Assembly: GCF_010727475.1 (NCBI RefSeq)
Contig: NZ_AP022567.1
Span: 3,472,001 to 3,536,000, forward strand
Reading direction: 5' to 3'
Source of the DNA: Mycolicibacterium mageritense
GTDB taxonomy: Bacteria; Actinomycetota; Actinomycetes; Mycobacteriales; Mycobacteriaceae
Length of the DNA: 64,000 bases
Shown: piece by piece, positions 51,626 through 59,310 of the stretch
Position numbering within the stretch: position 1 is the first letter of the stretch
How the letters are laid out: each line of letters starts with the position of its first letter
Translations under genes and position numbers: made by a program
Notes under the pieces: model-generated
What the model saw: the letters and a program-made list of their open reading frames with translations, nothing else
What the model was told of the DNA's origin: nothing
Database searches by the model: none

Positions 51626-52291
51626 GTGAAGCGAATCCTGGTGGTCGACGACGAGCCGACGATCCTGTCCGCGGTGGCCACCCGGCTGCGCGCCGAGGCG
51701 TTCGACGTCGAGACCGCCGTCGATGGACCATCGGCGGTAGCAACCGCCGCGGCGACCCAGCCGGATCTGGTGGTGCTCGACGTGATGCTGCCGGGCTTCG
51801 ACGGGCTGGAGGTGTGCCGGCGCATCCAGGCCGAGCGGGCTGTGCCGGTGCTCATGTTGACGGCCCGCACCGACGAGACCGACATGCTGATCGGTCTCGG
51901 CATCGGTGCTGACGACTACCTGACCAAGCCGTTCAGCATGCGGGAACTGGTGGCCCGGGTCCGGGTCTTGCTGCGGCGCGTGGACCGCGCGGCCGGTGAC
52001 CAGCCGCTGTCGGTGGGCGACTACCGCATCGACCTGGCCGAGCGACGGGTCCATCAGGGCGAGCAGGAGATCCACCTCACCCGAACCGAATTCGACCTGC
52101 TGGCGTTTCTGGCCGGCCGGCCCCGGGCCGCGGTGGCCCGGGAGACGCTGCTCGAACACGTCTGGGGGTGGGCTGCGGAGGTCGAAACCCGCACGGTCGA
52201 CAGCCACGTCAAGGCGCTGCGCCGCAAGCTCGGGTCGGACCTGATCCGCACGGTGCACGGCGTCGGTTACTCACTGGAGACGCCGAAATGA
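51626..52291 (+). CDS. OmpR-family response regulator
   Basis: A 221-residue response regulator. Receiver residues are the acidic pair in VVDDEPT, phospho-acceptor Asp in VVLDVMLPG near residue 51, Thr in MLTARTDE and Lys in LTKPFSM. The C-terminal winged helix ends in ETRTVDSHVKALRRKLG. It overlaps the histidine kinase gene by four bases. Signal and targets are unknown. Confidence 0.9.
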   Translation: MKRILVVDDEPTILSAVATRLRAEAFDVETAVDGPSAVATAAATQPDLVVLDVMLPGFDGLEVCRRIQAERAVPVLMLTARTDETDMLIGLGIGADDYLTKPFSMRELVARVRVLLRRVDRAAGDQPLSVGDYRIDLAERRVHQGEQEIHLTRTEFDLLAFLAGRPRAAVARETLLEHVWGWAAEVETRTVDSHVKALRRKLGSDLIRTVHGVGYSLETPK

Positions 52292-53313
52292 GCAGTGTGG
52301 CCGAGCTGTGGGACCGGCTGCCCCGGCCGCTGGATCCGTTCGCATCGTTCAAGGTGAAGACCGGGCTCCTGGTCGGCGGGGCGATCCTGTTGGCGTCGTT
52401 CACGTTCTGGGTCGGTGCCAGCTGGCAGTTCCGGTACGCGCTGCTCGCCGCGCTCGCGACGTCATTGATCTTGACGCAGTTCCTCGCGCATGGCATGACC
52501 TCGCCGCTGCGGCAGATGACGACCGCCGCCCGCGCGATGGCGCAGGGCGACTACAGCATCCGGGTCCGGGCCACGTCGCGCGATGAAATCGGCCAGTTGG
52601 CAGTCGCATTCAATCAGATGGCGGCCGACCTCGGCGCCGCGGACGAATACCGGCGCGGCTTGATCGGCAACGTGTCCCACGAACTGCGCACGCCGATCAC
52701 GGCCCTGCAGGCGGTGTTGGAGAACGTGGTCGACGGCGTTGCCGAACCGGACCCCGCGACCATGCGGATGGCGCTCGCACAGACCGAACGACTCGGTGAG
52801 CTGGTGACCAATCTGCTCGATCTCTCGCGCATCGAAGGCGGTGCGATCCCGTTGCAGATCAGCAGGTTCGAGGTCGACGAGTTCCTGCGGGACGCGGTTG
52901 AGCACGCCACGGTGGCGGCAGCCGACGTGACGGTGAGCGTTCGGGTGTCGCCGCCCGGTTTGCACGCTGTGGCCGACCCGGCCCGGCTGCGTCAGGTGGT
53001 GGTCAACTTGGTGGACAACGCTATTCGGCACAGCCCGCCCGGCGGGCGCGTCACCGTGCTGGCCGCCGCGGCAGGCACGTCCGGCCTGCGGTTGGAGGTG
53101 TGCGACGAGGGCCCCGGAATCCCGCCGGCCGAGCGCGAACGCGTGTTCCAGAGGTTCACCAGGGGTGCGACGTCCGACGGCGGGACGGGTCTCGGCCTGG
53201 CCATCGCCCGGTGGGCCGTCGAACTGCACGGCGGAACCATCGAAGTGTTGGACGCCCACGCGGGGTGCCGGATCAGGGTCACCGTCGGGGAACAGATGGA
53301 GGAGTCAGTATGA
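52288..53313 (+). CDS. Sensor histidine kinase
   Basis: A 341-residue membrane kinase. Two hydrophobic segments (about residues 25-45 and 50-68) are separated by only a few residues, so there is almost no external sensor loop. A HAMP domain follows, then the H-box GNVSHELRTPIT near 130, the N-box VVNLVDNAIRHSP and glycine boxes DEGPGIP and GGTGLGLAIA. The missing sensor domain suggests that it senses the membrane or relies on the DUF4173 protein encoded next, with which it overlaps. Confidence 0.9.
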   Translation: MSSVAELWDRLPRPLDPFASFKVKTGLLVGGAILLASFTFWVGASWQFRYALLAALATSLILTQFLAHGMTSPLRQMTTAARAMAQGDYSIRVRATSRDEIGQLAVAFNQMAADLGAADEYRRGLIGNVSHELRTPITALQAVLENVVDGVAEPDPATMRMALAQTERLGELVTNLLDLSRIEGGAIPLQISRFEVDEFLRDAVEHATVAAADVTVSVRVSPPGLHAVADPARLRQVVVNLVDNAIRHSPPGGRVTVLAAAAGTSGLRLEVCDEGPGIPPAERERVFQRFTRGATSDGGTGLGLAIARWAVELHGGTIEVLDAHAGCRIRVTVGEQMEESV

Positions 53314-54851
53314 CGACAGCGCCACCCGGGTATCCCGGGGTCCATCCGGTGATGGCCCCGCCACCCCTGATCGGGCCGGCGCTGCCGCGCTACGGCGAGC
53401 CGGGCTGGACCGTGTGGTCGCGCCGGATCTGGCCGATCGATCCGTTGGCGGCCGCGCCCCGGCGGGTGCTGGTGTTGGCCGGGGTCGCAGGCTTGATCGG
53501 TACCGCGCTGTGGCGGCCCTCGGTGCTCAGCATCGGCTATCTGCTGGTCGCTGTGCTGGTGTTCGGCGTGGTGTACGGCACCGCGGATCGCCGGCCGTCG
53601 AGGCTGGAACTGGCGGGGATCGCGTTGACCCTCGCGCTGTTCGCCGTCCCAGGGCTGCTGGCCGCGGACTGGCTCGGCGTGCTGTGCATCATGGCCGGGT
53701 GGATGCTCGGATGGTGCACGTTGTTCGGCGGTCACACGTGGACCGCGGTGTTCACCGGGCCCTTCATGGCGTGGGCGTTGCCCGCGCGGGTCACGCGCTG
53801 GGTCCAGCGGGCGCTGCCACGGCGGACGAACATTCCCAACCTCGGTCGCGTCGCCGTGGTCGTCGCGGTGACCGTGGTGCTGGTGCTGTTGTTCGGCGCC
53901 TTGTTCGCCGCGGCAGACCCGGCGTTCGCGCACCTGGCAGGCAGTCTGACACCCGCGCTGGACGGTGGTGAATTCATCGCTCGCACAGTGGTGTTCGCGA
54001 TCGTGGTGGCGTTCGTGCTGGGCGGGGCGTATCTGATGCGGTTCGCCCCGAAGCTCGACGCGATGGCACCGCCGCCGATGCGGCCGGTGCCCCGGTGGGA
54101 GTGGGCGCTGCCGCTGGGCGTGCTCGACGCGCTGTTCATCGCTTTCGTCGTGGTGCAGGCCGCGGTGCTGTTCGGCGGGCACACGCATGTTCTGGAAACC
54201 GAGGGGCTGACGTACGCAGAGTACGCGCGGCAGGGTTTCTGGCAGTTGCTGTGGGTGTCCGCGCTGACCATGCTGGTGCTCGGCGCCGTGATCCGGGTGG
54301 CCTCGCGCGTCAGTGCCGCCGACCGCCGCGCATTGCGGGTGCTCGTCGGGATCTTGTGTGCCACTTCGGTTGTGGTGGTGATCTCCGCGATCCACCGCAT
54401 GTGGCTGTATCAGCAGGCCTACGGTTTCAGCACCGACCGGCTCATGGTGGTGACGATCGAACTGTGGCTCGGCGTGGTGTTCCTGCTGGTGGCTGCGGCA
54501 GGCATCCGGATGTCGGCGCGCTGGCTGCCACGGGCCGTCCTCGTCGCCGGCGTGCTGGCCCTGCTGGGGTTGGCCGCCCTCAACCCCGAACGATTGGTCG
54601 CCGACCGCAACATCGACCGTTTCGAAGCGACCGGGCAGATCGATCTGGAGTACCTGTCCCGGTTGTCCTCGGACATCGACCCGGCGCTGCACCGGCTCCC
54701 GGAGCTGGTGCGGACGTGCGTGAAATCCCGGCCTGCGGAACAGGATTCCTGGTATACCTTCAACCTGTCGCGGGCGAAGGCCGACCGCCCGGTGGCCGTC
54801 GAACTGCCGCAATACTGCTCGGCGTACTGGGACACCGTCGCGATGCGGTAG
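53310..54851 (+). CDS. DUF4173 multi-pass membrane protein
   Basis: A 513-residue protein with a proline-rich N-terminal tail, about ten hydrophobic segments and an extracytoplasmic-looking C-terminal stretch containing Cys and Trp (RTCVKSRPAEQDSWY). It belongs to the DUF4173 family by pattern; the function is unknown. It overlaps the kinase by four bases and is probably part of the same signalling unit, as sensor partner or effector. Confidence 0.8.
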   Translation: MTTAPPGYPGVHPVMAPPPLIGPALPRYGEPGWTVWSRRIWPIDPLAAAPRRVLVLAGVAGLIGTALWRPSVLSIGYLLVAVLVFGVVYGTADRRPSRLELAGIALTLALFAVPGLLAADWLGVLCIMAGWMLGWCTLFGGHTWTAVFTGPFMAWALPARVTRWVQRALPRRTNIPNLGRVAVVVAVTVVLVLLFGALFAAADPAFAHLAGSLTPALDGGEFIARTVVFAIVVAFVLGGAYLMRFAPKLDAMAPPPMRPVPRWEWALPLGVLDALFIAFVVVQAAVLFGGHTHVLETEGLTYAEYARQGFWQLLWVSALTMLVLGAVIRVASRVSAADRRALRVLVGILCATSVVVVISAIHRMWLYQQAYGFSTDRLMVVTIELWLGVVFLLVAAAGIRMSARWLPRAVLVAGVLALLGLAALNPERLVADRNIDRFEATGQIDLEYLSRLSSDIDPALHRLPELVRTCVKSRPAEQDSWYTFNLSRAKADRPVAVELPQYCSAYWDTVAMR

Positions 54852-54954
54852 CGCGCTGGAATCGCGGCGATTCAAAGGCTGTCGTCCCGTTGCGCGCCGG
54901 TCAAAAGTTGTCCCGAGTGGCATGTTTCGTACACGTAACGCCGAAGGGAAGACT

Positions 54955-55713
54955 GTGACCGCACTCGCCGTCGACGGCTCACCGAGAATCACACCGCTCG
55001 AGCCGGTCGAGCTCGATGCCGCCGCGCTGGGTTATCCAGCCGACAACACCGCCGCCATTCCGCCGCTGGCCAAACAGTGGGAGAGCCTCGATTTCCGTGA
55101 GATCCTCTCGAGGCCGGCCGCTTTCCTGTCGATCAGCCAATCCAATTCGCTGTACAAGCCGGGCGGGGTTCAGTACGCCGAGGGGCACGCCTTCCGGGGC
55201 AGTCTCGCTGCGACCGTCAAGGCGGTGAAAGCCGCACGTTCGGCACCGAATTTCGTGTCCTTCAACTGGATTGGATTCTCGGTGTTCCGCGAGGATTATC
55301 CGAAAACCGATTTCGACAAAGCACAGTACGCCGGGTGGACCGGTCACATCAACGCGACGCCTGAACAAATCGCCTGGGACAACGAGCTTGTCGGCGAACT
55401 GCGCGAGCTGGTCGAGCCCGGCGACAACGAGTTGTACGAGAAGGCCCTGCAGACGGCTTTCGTCGGTACGGACCTGCCCGGCGCGTTGAACCGGCAACGG
55501 GTTGAGGTCATCGTGCTCACCGGCATTCATCTCGACTGGTGCGTGGAAGGCAATGCCCGGGCCGCACGTGACCACGGCCTGCTGCCCATCGTGATCGGCG
55601 ATGCGACCGGTGCCGTGCATCCCGACCACGAGCGCGCCGCGTTCGAACGGATCAACAACTTTTTCGCGCCGGTCATCACGTCCGACCAGTTCGTGGATTG
55701 GGTCGGCCGCTGA
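54955..55713 (+). CDS. Isochorismatase-like cysteine hydrolase, atypical
   Basis: A 252-residue protein of the isochorismatase-like hydrolase fold. The nucleophile Cys is in TGIHLDWCVEGNARAARDHG near residue 187, followed by the usual DATGAVHPDHE. The N-terminal strand, normally IDMQ, reads SISQSN, so the catalytic Asp is replaced by Ser. GTG 54955 is preferred to ATG 54922 because AAGGGAA lies just before it. Its stop overlaps the start of the AmiS/UreI gene, so it likely cleaves the amide or urea compound brought in by that channel. Confidence 0.78.
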   Translation: MTALAVDGSPRITPLEPVELDAAALGYPADNTAAIPPLAKQWESLDFREILSRPAAFLSISQSNSLYKPGGVQYAEGHAFRGSLAATVKAVKAARSAPNFVSFNWIGFSVFREDYPKTDFDKAQYAGWTGHINATPEQIAWDNELVGELRELVEPGDNELYEKALQTAFVGTDLPGALNRQRVEVIVLTGIHLDWCVEGNARAARDHGLLPIVIGDATGAVHPDHERAAFERINNFFAPVITSDQFVDWVGR

Positions 55714-56384
55714 TGGGGAACGTCGGATTGCTTCTGGTGGGTGTGGCACTGTTCGTGAACGGACTGGTGTCGGTCGGGGTGGTCAGCCCGCGAGGTGCTG
55801 CGCCACTGAACCTGTTCGTGGGTGCCGCCCAGGTGGTCCTGCCGACGCTGGTGCTCGTTCAATCGGCCGGTGAGCCGACCACCGTCAACGCGACCTGGCC
55901 GAGCTACTTGTTCGGCTTCACATATCTGTGGTTCGGCTTCATCCAGATCTTCGACATCGACCCACGCGGCTTCGGCTGGTACAGCTCCTTCGTTGCTGCC
56001 ATAGCGCTTCTCTATGCCGTCAGGAGTATCGGCACCGATCCAGTGTTCGCGGTCATCTGGGCGACCTGGGCGATCATGTGGACGCTGTTCTTCGTGCTGC
56101 TCGGACTTGGCGTGACGAAGGCGGGCCGAGTCGATCTCGGGCACTTCACCGGGTGGTTTCTGGTCCTGTTGGGCGTTCCGACCTGCACGTTGTCGGGGCT
56201 CTTGCTGCTGAACGGGATCTGGCCGACCTCAGCGTATGCAGGGCTGAGCGCGCTGGCGCTGCTCGCATTCGCCGCGGTACTTTCCGCGGTATTGGCGCAG
56301 CGCAGCGCTCGCGAAGGCGCAGACGAATCTGCAGTCGAAGTCGCGCAAGCCACTGCGGTCGGTGGTGTCCCGCAGCCTGCATAG
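55713..56384 (+). CDS. AmiS/UreI-family amide or urea channel
   Basis: A 223-residue membrane protein with six to seven hydrophobic helices. Family marks are MGNVGLLLVGVALFVNG at the start, WPSYLFGFTYLWFGFIQIFD near residue 66 and WALI-like pore segments (VIWATWAIMWTLFFVLL). UreI and AmiS pass urea or short amides. ATG 55713 shares its A with the preceding TGA. The unit ends in a strong terminator. Confidence 0.87.
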   Translation: MGNVGLLLVGVALFVNGLVSVGVVSPRGAAPLNLFVGAAQVVLPTLVLVQSAGEPTTVNATWPSYLFGFTYLWFGFIQIFDIDPRGFGWYSSFVAAIALLYAVRSIGTDPVFAVIWATWAIMWTLFFVLLGLGVTKAGRVDLGHFTGWFLVLLGVPTCTLSGLLLLNGIWPTSAYAGLSALALLAFAAVLSAVLAQRSAREGADESAVEVAQATAVGGVPQPA

Positions 56385-56406
56385 CCCCATAGCCCCGACG
56401 AGTCGC

Positions 56407-56441
56407 GGCGGGCCTCCCTCTTGGAGGCCCGCCCTTTTTTT
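56407..56441 (+). terminator. Intrinsic terminator after the AmiS/UreI gene
   Basis: An 11-bp stem GGCGGGCCTCC / GGAGGCCCGCC with a 5-base loop is followed by seven T residues. This is the most classical terminator of the window, and it isolates kstR2 from insertion III. Confidence 0.93.
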
Positions 56442-56472
56442 GAACGCGGTGTCGCGAACCCAAACGTGACCT

Positions 56473-56486
56473 AGCAAGCGCTTGGT
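56473..56486. promoter_or_regulatory. KstR2 operator upstream of kstR2
   Basis: AGCAAGCGCTTGGT is a full match to the KstR2 box. It lies just upstream of a -10 box at 56490 and so supports autoregulation. Confidence 0.9.
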
Positions 56487-56489
56487 TGC

Positions 56490-56495
56490 TATGCT
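56490..56495 (+). promoter_or_regulatory. -10 box for a leaderless kstR2 transcript
   Basis: TATGCT ends 7 bases before ATG 56502, and no ribosome-binding site is present in the short space between. Confidence 0.6.
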
Positions 56496-56501
56496 GTCGT
56501 C

Positions 56502-57119
56502 ATGGCGCCGGAAACCTCCAGCCAGCCGGCAAGCAGGCGGGACGAGCTCCTTGAGCTCGCAGCGACGATGTTCGCCGAGCGCGGTCTGAAAGCAACGACC
56601 GTCCGCGATATCGCCGACTCCGCAGGCATCCTCTCGGGCAGTCTGTACCACCACTTCAAGTCCAAAGAACAAATGGTCGAAGAGGTGCTGCGGGACTTCC
56701 TGGACTGGCTGTTCGCCCGCTATCAGGTCATCGTGGACAGCGCGGCGACCCCCTTGGAGCGGCTCTCGGGCATGTTCATGACGTCTTTCGAGGCCATCGA
56801 GCACCGGCACGCGCAGGTGGTGATCTACCAGGACGAGGCCAAACGGTTGTCCGCGCAGCCACAGTTCGCGTTCGTCGAGGCGCGCAACAAAGAGCAGCGC
56901 AAGATGTGGATCGACATCCTGCAGCAGGGCATGGCCGACGGCTCGTTCCGGCCAGACCTCGACGTCGACCTGGTGTACCGATTCATCCGCGACACCACAT
57001 GGGTCTCGGTCCGGTGGTATCAGCCCGGCGGACCACTCTCGGCCGAGCAGGTCGGGCGCCAATACCTCGCCATCGTTCTCGGCGGAATCACCCTGTCAAA
57101 GGAGACAAACAATGCCTGA
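56502..57119 (+). CDS. kstR2: TetR-family repressor KstR2
   Basis: KstR2 represses the genes for HIP degradation and is released by HIP-CoA. This 205-residue copy corresponds to Rv3557c. The HTH is VRDIADSAGILSGSLYHHFK near residue 37 and the ligand domain includes YQDEAKRLSAQPQFAFVEAR. Both KstR2 boxes of the window fit its consensus. It overlaps fadA6 by 8 bp, so repressor and thiolase are made together. Confidence 0.93.
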   Translation: MAPETSSQPASRRDELLELAATMFAERGLKATTVRDIADSAGILSGSLYHHFKSKEQMVEEVLRDFLDWLFARYQVIVDSAATPLERLSGMFMTSFEAIEHRHAQVVIYQDEAKRLSAQPQFAFVEARNKEQRKMWIDILQQGMADGSFRPDLDVDLVYRFIRDTTWVSVRWYQPGGPLSAEQVGRQYLAIVLGGITLSKETNNA

Positions 57120-58260
57120 GGCATACATCGTCGATGCCGTGCGCACACCCGTCGGCAAGAAGAACGGATCGCTCGCCCAGGTGCACCCGATCGACCTCGG
57201 TGCGCACATCTTCCGTGCAGTCTTCGACCGTAACGACGTCGATCCGGCCGCGGTCGACGATGTCATCGTCGGCTGCGTCGACGCGATCGGCGGGCAGGCA
57301 GGCAACATCGGCCGTAACGCCTGGCTCGCGGCGGGTTACCCCGAAGAGGTGCCCGGCGTCACCGTCGACCGGCAGTGCGGCTCCAGCCAGCAGGCGATCT
57401 CCTTTGGTGCACAGGCGATCATGTCGGGCACCGCGGACATCATCCTGGCCGGCGGCATGCAGAACATGAGCTGGGTGCCGATCTCGTCGGCCATGATCGT
57501 CGGCAAGGAACTCGGATTCAGCACTCCCACAGCCGAATCCGAGAGCTGGCGGCATCGGTACGGCGACCAGGAGATCTCGCAGTTCCGCGGCTCCGAGCTG
57601 ATCGCCGAGCGCTGGGACATCTCGCGGGAAGAGATGGAGCAGTTCGCCTACACGAGCCACCAGCGGGCGTTCGCCGCGATCCGCGCGGGCCATTTCGACA
57701 ACGAGATCGTCCCGGTGGGGGACTTCGGGGTCGACGAAGGTCCGCGCGAGTCGACACTCGAGAAGCTCGCGACCTTGAAGCCGCTCGTCGAGGGTGGCCG
57801 CTTGACCGCCGCACTGGCCAGCCAGATCTCCGATGGCTCCAGCGCCGTGCTGTTGGCCTCCGAGAAGGCGGTCAACGAGCACAATCTGAAACCGCGGGCC
57901 CGCATTCACCACATCAGCGCACGCGGCGCCGATCCCGTGCTGATGCTCACCGGTCCGATCCCGGCGACGCAGTACGCGCTGGAGAAGACCGGCCTGTCCA
58001 TCGATGACATCGACACCGTCGAGATCAACGAGGCCTTCGCGCCCGTCGTGCTGGCCTGGATGAAGGATCTGAAGGCCGACCCGGCCAAGGTCAACCCGAG
58101 CGGTGGTGCGATCGCCCTGGGGCACCCCCTCGGCGCCACCGGTGCCAAGCTGTTCGCCACGATGCTCAACACCCTTGAGCGCACCGGCGGCCGCTACGGT
58201 CTGCAGACCATGTGCGAAGGCGGCGGTACCGCCAACGTCACGATCATCGAGCGCCTCTGA
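57112..58260 (+). CDS. fadA6: Thiolase FadA6
   Basis: A 382-residue degradative thiolase, in the place of Rv3556c, that cleaves a late beta-ketoacyl-CoA of the C/D-ring pathway. The nucleophile Cys lies in VDRQCGSSQQA near residue 90, and the two C-terminal motifs are GHPLGATGA near 340 and CEGGGTANV near 370; INEAFAP is also present. In M. tuberculosis the ipd genes follow; here a hairpin and an unrelated LysR gene follow. Confidence 0.92.
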   Translation: MPEAYIVDAVRTPVGKKNGSLAQVHPIDLGAHIFRAVFDRNDVDPAAVDDVIVGCVDAIGGQAGNIGRNAWLAAGYPEEVPGVTVDRQCGSSQQAISFGAQAIMSGTADIILAGGMQNMSWVPISSAMIVGKELGFSTPTAESESWRHRYGDQEISQFRGSELIAERWDISREEMEQFAYTSHQRAFAAIRAGHFDNEIVPVGDFGVDEGPRESTLEKLATLKPLVEGGRLTAALASQISDGSSAVLLASEKAVNEHNLKPRARIHHISARGADPVLMLTGPIPATQYALEKTGLSIDDIDTVEINEAFAPVVLAWMKDLKADPAKVNPSGGAIALGHPLGATGAKLFATMLNTLERTGGRYGLQTMCEGGGTANVTIIERL

Positions 58261-58278
58261 CATTTCGTCGAGCAGTCA

Positions 58279-58316
58279 CAAAAGTGCCCCAAAACTCATG
58301 TTTTGGGGCACTTTTG
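58279..58316. terminator. Long perfect hairpin after fadA6
   Basis: A 17-bp perfect inverted repeat with loop TCAT; arms CAAAAGTGCCCCAAAAC and GTTTTGGGGCACTTTTG. The A/T ends give a T run on either strand, so it may terminate in both directions. It begins 18 bp after the fadA6 stop. Confidence 0.85.
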
Positions 58317-58344
58317 CGTCTGCTGGGCGGACAATGGTGACCCT

Positions 58345-59238
58345 ATGGCGAACCTGACGCAGCTCGAAGTGTTGGTCGCGGTCGTCGAAAGCGGAGGTTT
58401 TTCGGGGGCCGCCAAGCGGCTGTACATGAGTCAGCCCTCGGTATCCAATCACATCCGCAACCTGGAGAACTCTCTTGGCGTGCAACTCGTTCAGCGCAGC
58501 ACGCAAGGTGCCAGGACGACTCCGGCCGGGGATGTCGTGGTCGAGCACGCCCGCAAGGTGTTCGAACTGCTGAGGAGTATGGAACATCAAGTCGCCGGCT
58601 TTCAGGGACTCGAAGCGGGCAGCCTGGTGGTGGCGGGCACGACCACGCTGGGCACCTATTTGTTGCCGAGGCTCGTGGCCGAGTTCGCTGAGCAGGCACC
58701 GAAAGTCGAATGCCAGATCAGGGTCGGAAACGAGGACGCGGTAGAAAACTGGGTGCTGCGCGGCGAGGTGGCGCTCGGCTTGTGCGCAGATGCGCCACGC
58801 GAAGAACAATTGACCGCCCAGGCCATGTTCGAAGAGGCGATGCTGCTCGTCGCAGCGCCCGGATCGCCGCTGGCTGGTCATGCGTTGACACCGGAAGACC
58901 TTGTCGGCCAGCGGTTTCTGATGCGAGAGATGGGATCGGCGACACGGCGCCAACAGGAAACGGCGCTGCGGTTGTGGGGACTGGATTCAGCCGCGCAATG
59001 GAACCTCTGGGGCCCCGACACCCTCAAGGAGGCGGTCTACGCAGGCCTTGGGGTGGCATTGCTGTCCGAACATGTGACCGCACGTGAGCGGGCTTCGGGT
59101 CTGCTCGTCGGACTGACGGTGACGCCTCCGCCGCCCAGCCGGACGGCCTACCTCGTGCGGCGGGCGGACCGGGTGCTGACTCCGCCCGAGGAGGCGTTCG
59201 TGGCGCTTGTCGGCGGCACAGCTTCGTGGCCGACGTAG
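58345..59238 (+). CDS. LysR-family regulator
   Basis: A 297-residue LysR protein. The HTH is GGFSGAAKRLYMSQPSVSNH near residue 17 and the effector domain has GTTTLGTYLLP and AGLGVALLSEH. ATG 58345 is used; the upstream part of the frame covers the hairpin. It points toward the convergent transporter/phosphonoacetate hydrolase genes and may regulate them, but a second LysR gene at 62114 is an equal candidate. Confidence 0.85.
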   Translation: MANLTQLEVLVAVVESGGFSGAAKRLYMSQPSVSNHIRNLENSLGVQLVQRSTQGARTTPAGDVVVEHARKVFELLRSMEHQVAGFQGLEAGSLVVAGTTTLGTYLLPRLVAEFAEQAPKVECQIRVGNEDAVENWVLRGEVALGLCADAPREEQLTAQAMFEEAMLLVAAPGSPLAGHALTPEDLVGQRFLMREMGSATRRQQETALRLWGLDSAAQWNLWGPDTLKEAVYAGLGVALLSEHVTARERASGLLVGLTVTPPPPSRTAYLVRRADRVLTPPEEAFVALVGGTASWPT

Positions 59239-59270
59239 GTGTCAGGCGCGCGAACCCAGGTACCGCACGA

Positions 59271-59298
59271 CGCGGTGACCCGAAGTCGGGCCACCGCG
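59271..59298. terminator. Bidirectional terminator between LysR and MFS genes
   Basis: A 12-bp stem with one mismatch (CGCGGTGACCCG / CGGGCCACCGCG) and a 4-base loop lies between two convergent genes. Confidence 0.7.
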
Positions 59299-59310
59299 CC
59301 GTCGATTGAG

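Noticed and set aside
52992..54992. Open frame of 666 codons on the minus strand opposite the kinase and DUF4173 genes
   Set aside because: It is Gln/His/Arg-rich and antisense to well-supported genes, so it is a composition artefact.
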